Notes under the pieces: generated by a model | What the model was told of the DNA's origin: nothing | The model's input: the letters and a program-made list of their open reading frames with translations, nothing else | Database searches by the model: none | Shown: one piece after another, positions 58,782-64,000 of the stretch | How positions within the stretch are numbered: position 1 is the stretch's first letter | How the letters are laid out: each line of letters opens with the position of its first letter | Assembly: GCF_000204055.1 (NCBI RefSeq) | Contig: NW_006768780.1 | Span: 36,286 to 100,285, forward strand | Origin: Melampsora larici-populina 98AG31 | Taxonomy: Eukaryota; Basidiomycota; Pucciniomycetes; Pucciniales; Melampsoraceae | Direction of reading: 5' to 3' | DNA length: 64,000 nucleotides | Program-made: the position numbers and the translations under genes

Positions 58782-59518
58782 TTACATTCATTTGTAATCT
58801 GTAATTTTTCACATCCTTACCCCTCCTTGCTATCCTTATTCACGTCTTCTGCCTGGACACTCGCGTGGATCGAATGTTTGTTTCTTTGAACCGGCTTCCC
58901 AAATGTTCCTCAGTTTTGCTGCACATGTGCAGGCCAATTGTTAGTGGTGCATTTCATTCCTGGTTGTGCAACTTGTAATCAAAATCATATTGCGTTGTAT
59001 TCTCTTGAAAATCTTCGTCCACAAATATTGTGCTCAAACCCACCCATCGACAAGTAGGTATCCTCCTCTTAACACCTCTGGGCCTGTCTGCCTAACAAAG
59101 GGTCAATCAACCCCTCACCACCAAACTCAACACGTCATGCGAGTTACCTTCCGGTGACGCAGCTCGTTTGGATAATTCCAAAGGCTTGGTCGGAAATCTA
59201 TCAAGCAAAATATCTCCTCTAACTTGTCTCCATACATCAGCGGCACAGACGATACTCACTTAAACACACGCGGATAATTCTGACCGTCACGCTGTGTCCA
59301 ATTGTTAATCATCAAAATATTATCTTGAGGTCAATCATCTCATGTAACTTTTCTACATGATGAAATCCCAAAAGCTGTGATCATTGAGACCAAACGCAAG
59401 GATGTGAATGTTGGACAGTCCCTCATCCTCAAACATGACATGGGATTGGGTACAAATTCAATCATCTGAATTGTCTGCATCTATGAGGACAACAAACAGT
59501 TCTCACTACAAGCGATGA
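57730..59518. repeat. Source copy of a segmental duplication (unit at least 1.8 kb)
   Basis: The segment from inside the first exon of inhibitor-2 to beyond 59518 is repeated at 62213-64000 with an offset of 4483 bases and very few differences. The left junction is sharp; the right end lies outside the window. Past the gene the segment is non-coding. Confidence 0.92.
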
Positions 59519-60099
59519 GATTACATAAGATCGTGTTCATCGTGATGGATACATCCTTTGATGAAATGATTTGAGAGGTCGATACATTCTTTGATGAAAA
59601 GATTTAAGATGACACTTCCCTTCATTACCCTATGAGGTTTGTACTGCGATTTGGCCAGAGCGAGGAAGGAATATACCTCATAACTATCTACACGCTGCTG
59701 GTGTTTCATCACAGCAGACCAATTCGCATTACTCTTTTGGTCACATAAAGAATTTTATTCCCTTATCTTGTTTGGATTTTGTTTTTTTACCAATTGTCCA
59801 TCTTTAAAGGAAAAGGTGTGTTTTCATCTTGACCTCATTATTGCTTGGATTATCTGCAAGGATCTCTCTGATACATTATATATAGGTAAATAGAAAAACA
59901 TAGTTATCACTCCAACCTTTTCGATACCTAAAACCTCCTTGGACAGACCAAGTCCAACAAGATCACCACCGACGCTTCATCGCAACTCAACAGTATTTTA
60001 CTATAGAAGCCAGGTCAGTCCTTCAAACAATCATTGCTGTTTCAGTCTTCAATTGTTGATTTGCTTTGAAAGTGAACAGATCTACCTTATACATTGAAG
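58782..60099. other. Intergenic region downstream of inhibitor-2
   Basis: No gene is supported. At about 59554-59598 the phrase CATCCTTTGATGAAATGATTTGAGAGGTCGATACATTCTTTGATGAAAAGATTT shows a short internal repeat of CTTTGATGAAA. The 3' part, about 60008-60080, probably contains an intron in the leader of the next gene (GTCAGT...GTGAACAG). Confidence 0.45.
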
Positions 60100-60549
60100 A
60101 TGAATCTCGCCAGCTGTTTCCTCTATTACTTAATCAGTATGGAACACCTAGTTAATGGAATGCATTTGGCCCATCGCGTGCCGCCAGCAGACATCGGTGG
60201 CCCTGGTGCTCCAAGTATTGCGTTATCCTCCACAGGGGCTCCAATGAGTGAGGAAAAAATCAATAATGATCGACATCTTGCTGAAAATTTCGAAGTATAT
60301 CAAACCAAATATATGCCACCTTCAGCCCCACCGGGCTTTCAAGATTCTGAAACACTTATTATTTATAATACCGATGTGGAGCGCAAGACTTCCGCCGGTG
60401 ATGTTTTCAAAGCAATTGGGATAGTCTTTGGTTCCATTTTTGGTGTTTTTGGTCTGGGTTATGCGGCATGGAAAGCAGTGGGTCCGGTTGCTGATTGCCT
60501 GGATAAACTGGATGCAGAAAAAAAGATGCGTCAAGTTACTCCAGTCTAA
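60100..60549 (+). CDS. Small secreted or membrane protein with glycine-zipper helix
   Basis: 149 aa from the ATG at 60100 (MNLASCFLYYLIS). A hydrophobic start resembles a signal peptide (about 25 residues), followed by a Pro/Gly-rich segment (RVPPADIGGPGAPS). A single strong helix near residues 105-130 (AIGIVFGSIFGVFGLGYAAW) contains repeated small residues spaced G-xxx-G, a pattern that packs helices together. A short charged tail ends the protein. No family is recognised. It has a possible leader intron and no paralogue in the window. Confidence 0.55.
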   Translation: MNLASCFLYYLISMEHLVNGMHLAHRVPPADIGGPGAPSIALSSTGAPMSEEKINNDRHLAENFEVYQTKYMPPSAPPGFQDSETLIIYNTDVERKTSAGDVFKAIGIVFGSIFGVFGLGYAAWKAVGPVADCLDKLDAEKKMRQVTPV

Positions 60550-60822
60550 TCTCAACCACGATCACTCTTCCAAAACAAAATTTGATTACACAACTTTACA
60601 TACATGACTCCCATGAATAAGCAGTGTGAAGTCATTTTTGGATCAGAAGGGTGTTTGTGTAAGGTGGCTCTAAGGAGGACCCCGGAGAGCTACTGTAGAG
60701 GGGCATGAGGTACAAGATTTTATTTTCTAACGTTTTCTGTCAATTGCTGTGTGTTTTACAGCCTCTACACCACATTAAAACTCTTCAAACCTGTGTAGGT
60801 ATGGATTTTAAACTGAACCAAG

Positions 60823-61122
60823 CACCGTGTAAATATCCGTGTAGCACGTCGACGTGCACACACGAAAGACTTTCCTTGGACCCTGTAACGACCCATCAAA
60901 GAGGTTCCACGACAAGTACATCTTCCCCTTATCACCTGGGAGGTTGAAAGTCAGTTGGCCCCCACTGACAACAAAGGATTCTGCAAATCCTTTAAACAAA
61001 TCACAAAGCACAAAGGGCGCTCAACAAAAATCTCAGTCTCAATCCGACCAAAAGACTTTGAGATTTATTTTAAAACTCTCCGTGTGTGCACGTCGACGTG
61101 CTACACGGATATTTACATGGTG
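60823..61122. mobile_element. 300-bp MITE with 42-bp terminal inverted repeats
   Basis: The left end (60823-60864, CACCGTGTAAATATCCGTGT...) and right end (61081-61122) are reverse complements over 42 bases with one mismatch. The element is flanked by AAG on both sides, a possible 3-bp target duplication. The inner ends contain the palindrome CACGTCGACGTG. It has no coding capacity, so it is a non-autonomous miniature element whose parent family is unknown. Confidence 0.85.
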
Positions 61123-61969
61123 AAGTGTTATGATCCAGGCTGGTCATCTATGCGGCAGGAGCAATGGACTTGATCAAGTTTCTATGACTTTAACCTGTGG
61201 TGAAGTGTGTGTAGTGTAGGACAATATTATATGTCATGTACCTCAATAAGGGTTTTCCTGGGTCCTCTCCAAGGTGCCACTTGAGTCAAAACTATGAGTC
61301 ATCCATGGCAAAACAATACATTGTAAGTAAGTGATGTTTGCTAGTAAAAAGGAGAGTTTTTAATAGATGATTTATTTTGCAAACAAAAGAACAGCACAAA
61401 GAACTAACAGACAAAACATGTACACATGACAAGAGAAATAAAGAGATATGAAAAAGGACTAAGAGAAACTCACCTATGAGTCATTCACGGCAAAACAATA
61501 CGTTGTAAGTAAGTGATGTTTGCTAGTGAAAAGAAAAGTTTTTAATAGATGAGGAAAAAACTCTTCAGACTCATAGGCGGCTCTTTATAGTAAACAGACT
61601 AAGAGCATCCCCACCGCAGCTGGAACCGTAAAGTTGATACAGCTGTCCAAATTGACAGACAGACAGCTGTATCTCAGCTGCAGCCAGCCTTGCCAGCACC
61701 GCGCAAGCTGGATATTGTTGTTGTGATTCTACCTTTGTCATGGATGACTGTTTTGTTGGATCACAACCTCTGGAAAAAATCCAGTCTTTTGCTTCAATCA
61801 CTTGCTGGGACAATCAAGTGGTGGTGATTGTCATACAAGATAGCACACACTGCAGCCAACTAGGGTCTGCGTGTGAAGCTGGAATGTCCAAAGTATGAAA
61901 AAACAAGTTGTCCAGAGCTTTCAGCTCAACTAGCAACAACTCGGACACCTGTGGCCAGGTGAGGGACTA
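61123..61969. other. Gene-free region with a 75-bp direct repeat
   Basis: The segment at about 61291-61370 (GAGTCATCCATGGCAAAACA...TTTTTAATAGATGA) is repeated at about 61477-61551 with a handful of changes. Beyond it GAGCATCCCCACCGCAGC (61606) begins a stretch rich in CAGCTG words. No gene is supported. Confidence 0.55.
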
Positions 61970-62212
61970 CAGTCAACTCTCGATGTAAGCATATCGACCG
62001 TCGACAGATTTGCTGTGCTTACATCGAGCGATGCATAATCACAAAGTAAGCATAATTCAAGTTTTGCCCTTTTTTGGCTTGAATTATGCGTTTATGGTGA
62101 GAATGGGCCCCCGGCGCGCAAATATAAGCCCCGCTTTGAGCGGGGCGGAGCCAGCCCGGCCCCGCCGAGTCAATATGGTACCGCCCAGCAGTCGGACTTA
62201 CCACACAAATAA
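61970..62212. mobile_element. Orphan end of a pogo-like element plus GC-rich linker
   Basis: After a TA (61968-61969) the sequence CAGTCAACTCTC matches the first 12 bases of the pogo-like element at 29672. It is followed by its own subterminal repeats, GTAAGCATA in both orientations. Around 62100-62180 it becomes GC-rich (GGGCCCCCGGCGCGC). The other terminus is not found before the duplicated inhibitor-2 sequence begins at 62213, so this is a truncated end. Confidence 0.65.
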
Positions 62213-63264
62213 TCATCATCAACCAAATAGCAATCTAACTTCTGCCCCGCGAGGTATCTTGAAAAACAAACCAGGATCACAAGAATCTCGTTCCCCACAG
62301 TCAGTCACCGTTCTCTCCTTCATCTAGTTGATATCCATATCGATTGTGGTATTCTTGCTGATAAGTCGATCTGAAAATCAGTTTGACGTGGGATGAACCT
62401 AACCTGGCTCTCAACGATCTCAACCGGTATGTCTTAACATTAGATCCCCCCCGCTAGATTTCCTGATTACCGCTTTGTCTTTTGACTGATGCCTTTCCAT
62501 GCCATGCTTGAATAGAGACTCGACCATGAAGATCACTGAGCCAAAGACACCATTTGTATGCTATCTTTGAGGTTAAATCGATCTACGTCATATCAACTGA
62601 CCTCACCTCAACTACAGGTTCGCTACAACGCAGAGACAGACGAAGTCATGAACTTGGACGGTAAGCTTACTATACATGTTGATTTCTTCAAGAACATAAG
62701 CTTGGTAGATAATTGAACCTCAATCTATCATTGGCACAGCGATACCGGACTTCGATCTTGGCCACTCCACCAGCTCGGCCAGAGACCGTAGTGCTTCACC
62801 TGGGACTTGTATGTCAGGTCTTACCCAAGAAGTCTCATCCCCTGTACATCAAGATAGTGCTGGTCCTAGTGTGATTCGTCGAGCCTCAACATCGTCTCGT
62901 AGGGATTCTGACACTACCGAACGAAGACAAGTACTATTACAAAAACCTAACATACCTTCAGCTGCCGATGACGATGAAGACGAAGAGCTAGATCCTGATA
63001 GCAAGGCAAAACATGATGCATTTGTGAAAGCTCGAAAAGGTCATTACGGGTAGGTATATCTCAAAAACCGATCGATCCCAAATATAACAATGAAAGCTGA
63101 CCTACTGAGTCTTTTGCTTGTTCAGGAATGAAGCTGAAGCGATGAAGCGTGCACGAGAATTGGCTGAGCGTGAAGAAGTTGAGAGTGAGATGAATGCTGA
63201 ATCCGATTTACCCAGTGCAGATTCCTCATCTGACTTGGTCTCCATGACCAATGGTACAGCATGA
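62031..63264 (+). CDS. Duplicated phosphatase inhibitor 2 with chimeric N-terminus
   Basis: Second copy of the gene at 57653. Exons 62031-62299, 62382-62426, 62516-62555, 62618-62660, 62740-63049 and 63126-63264 are in phase. The original start and first 26 codons are missing. The frame instead runs open from an ATG at 62031 through the pogo-like end and the GC-rich linker into HQPNSNLTSAPRGILKN, giving 281 aa if used. All PP1-contact motifs are kept. Differences include donor GTAAGT to GTAGGT at 63050 and a Leu to Met near the C-terminus. It lacks the original promoter, so it may be silent, a pseudogene, or newly driven by element sequence. Confidence 0.65.
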
Positions 63265-64000
63265 TCACATGCATTTGTAATCTCTAATTTTTCACATCCT
63301 TACCCCTCCTTGCTATCCTTATTCACGTCTTCTGCCTGGACACTCGCGTGGATTGAATGTTTGTTTTTTTGAACCGGCTTCCTAAATGTTCCTCATTGTT
63401 GCTGCACATGTGCATGCCAATTGTTAGTGGTGCATTTCATTTCTGGTTGTGCAACTTGTAATCAAAATCATATTGCGTTGTATTCTCTTGAAAATCTTCG
63501 TCCACAAATATTGTGCTCAAACCCACCCATCGACAAGTAGGTATCCTCCTCTCAACCCCTCTGGCCTGTCTGCCTAACAAAGGGTCAATCAACCCCTCAC
63601 CACCAAACTCAACACGTCATGCGAGTTACCTTGGGGTGACGCAGCTCGTTTGGATAATTCCAAAGGGTTGGTCGGAAATCTATCAAGCAAAATATCTCCT
63701 CTAACTTGTCTCCATACATCAGCGGCACAGACGATACTCACTTAAACACACGCGGATAATTCTGACCGTCACGCTGTGTCCAATTGTTAATCATCAAAAT
63801 ATTATCTTGAGGTCAATCATCTCATGTAACTTTTCTACATGATGAAATCCCAAAAGCTGTGATCATTGAGACCAAACGCAAGGATGTGAATGTTGGACAG
63901 TCCCTCATCCTCAAACATGACATGGGATTGGGTACAAATTCAATCATCTGAATTGTCTGCATCTATGAGGACAACAAACAGTTCTCACTACAAGCGATGA
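62213..64000. repeat. Second copy of the inhibitor-2 segmental duplication
   Basis: Near-identical to 57730-59518 and runs to the window edge, so its right end is unseen. The unit starts abruptly in the middle of exon 1 at TCATCATCAACC. The near-identity in introns and downstream non-coding DNA shows that the duplication is recent (or an assembly artefact of two haplotypes). Confidence 0.92.

Noticed and set aside
1..64000. tRNA and rRNA genes
   Set aside because: I looked for B-box-like GGTTCGA and GTTCAAATC words with matching cloverleaf arms by eye and found none; a covariance-model scan could still reveal one.

Overview
The window is fungal nuclear DNA, AT-rich and heavily loaded with transposable elements. 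Coding genes are split by many short GT-AG introns. The two housekeeping genes (mitochondrial porin and protein phosphatase inhibitor 2), the Cys-rich small secreted proteins and the types of transposon point to a basidiomycete, most likely a rust fungus (Pucciniales). The species cannot be named from the sequence. A 100-base assembly gap lies at 32000-32099. Layout: 1-9.9 kb holds a pair of intact, co-oriented genes: a conserved unknown protein (here called protein A, 1898-3840) and a TET/JBP-like 2-oxoglutarate dioxygenase (5419-6742). AT-rich DNA with three families of tandem repeats follows. The centrepiece is 9.9-29.2 kb, which reads as one giant KDZ-type DNA transposon of about 19.3 kb. 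Its ends are inverted repeats of each other and each passes into a mirror-image array of about 62-bp repeats. Inside are four genes that all splice to open frames: a second protein A (-), a FAR1-like DNA-binding/OTU-protease protein (+), a second TET/JBP-like dioxygenase (-) and the KDZ transposase (+, 11 exons, 1006 aa). Every gap between these genes except the long one upstream of the transposase holds arrays built on CTTCACAGCA or CTTCACATCA. Protein A and the dioxygenase therefore occur together at two separate loci, which suggests they work together. From 29.2 to 34.6 kb lies a decayed MULE-like transposase gene with a WRKY/GCM-type zinc finger. It is split by a pogo-like element that has perfect 19-bp terminal repeats, a TA target duplication and its own decayed transposase. 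All seven recognised stop codons in these two genes are TGA after T, as expected from TCG to TTG mutation; the KDZ element has none. From 34.6 to 43.9 kb are a GC-rich island, a 585-bp tandem duplication, a decayed unknown gene and LTR-like debris. From 43.9 to 50.8 kb two diverged copies of a segment each carry a Cys-rich small secreted protein gene (candidate effectors). The signal peptides are identical at protein level while the mature parts differ widely. From 51.2 to 64 kb lie a conserved two-helix membrane protein, mitochondrial porin (VDAC), protein phosphatase inhibitor 2, a small secreted or membrane protein, a 300-bp MITE, and a second near-identical inhibitor-2 locus whose first exon is fused to the end of a pogo-like element.
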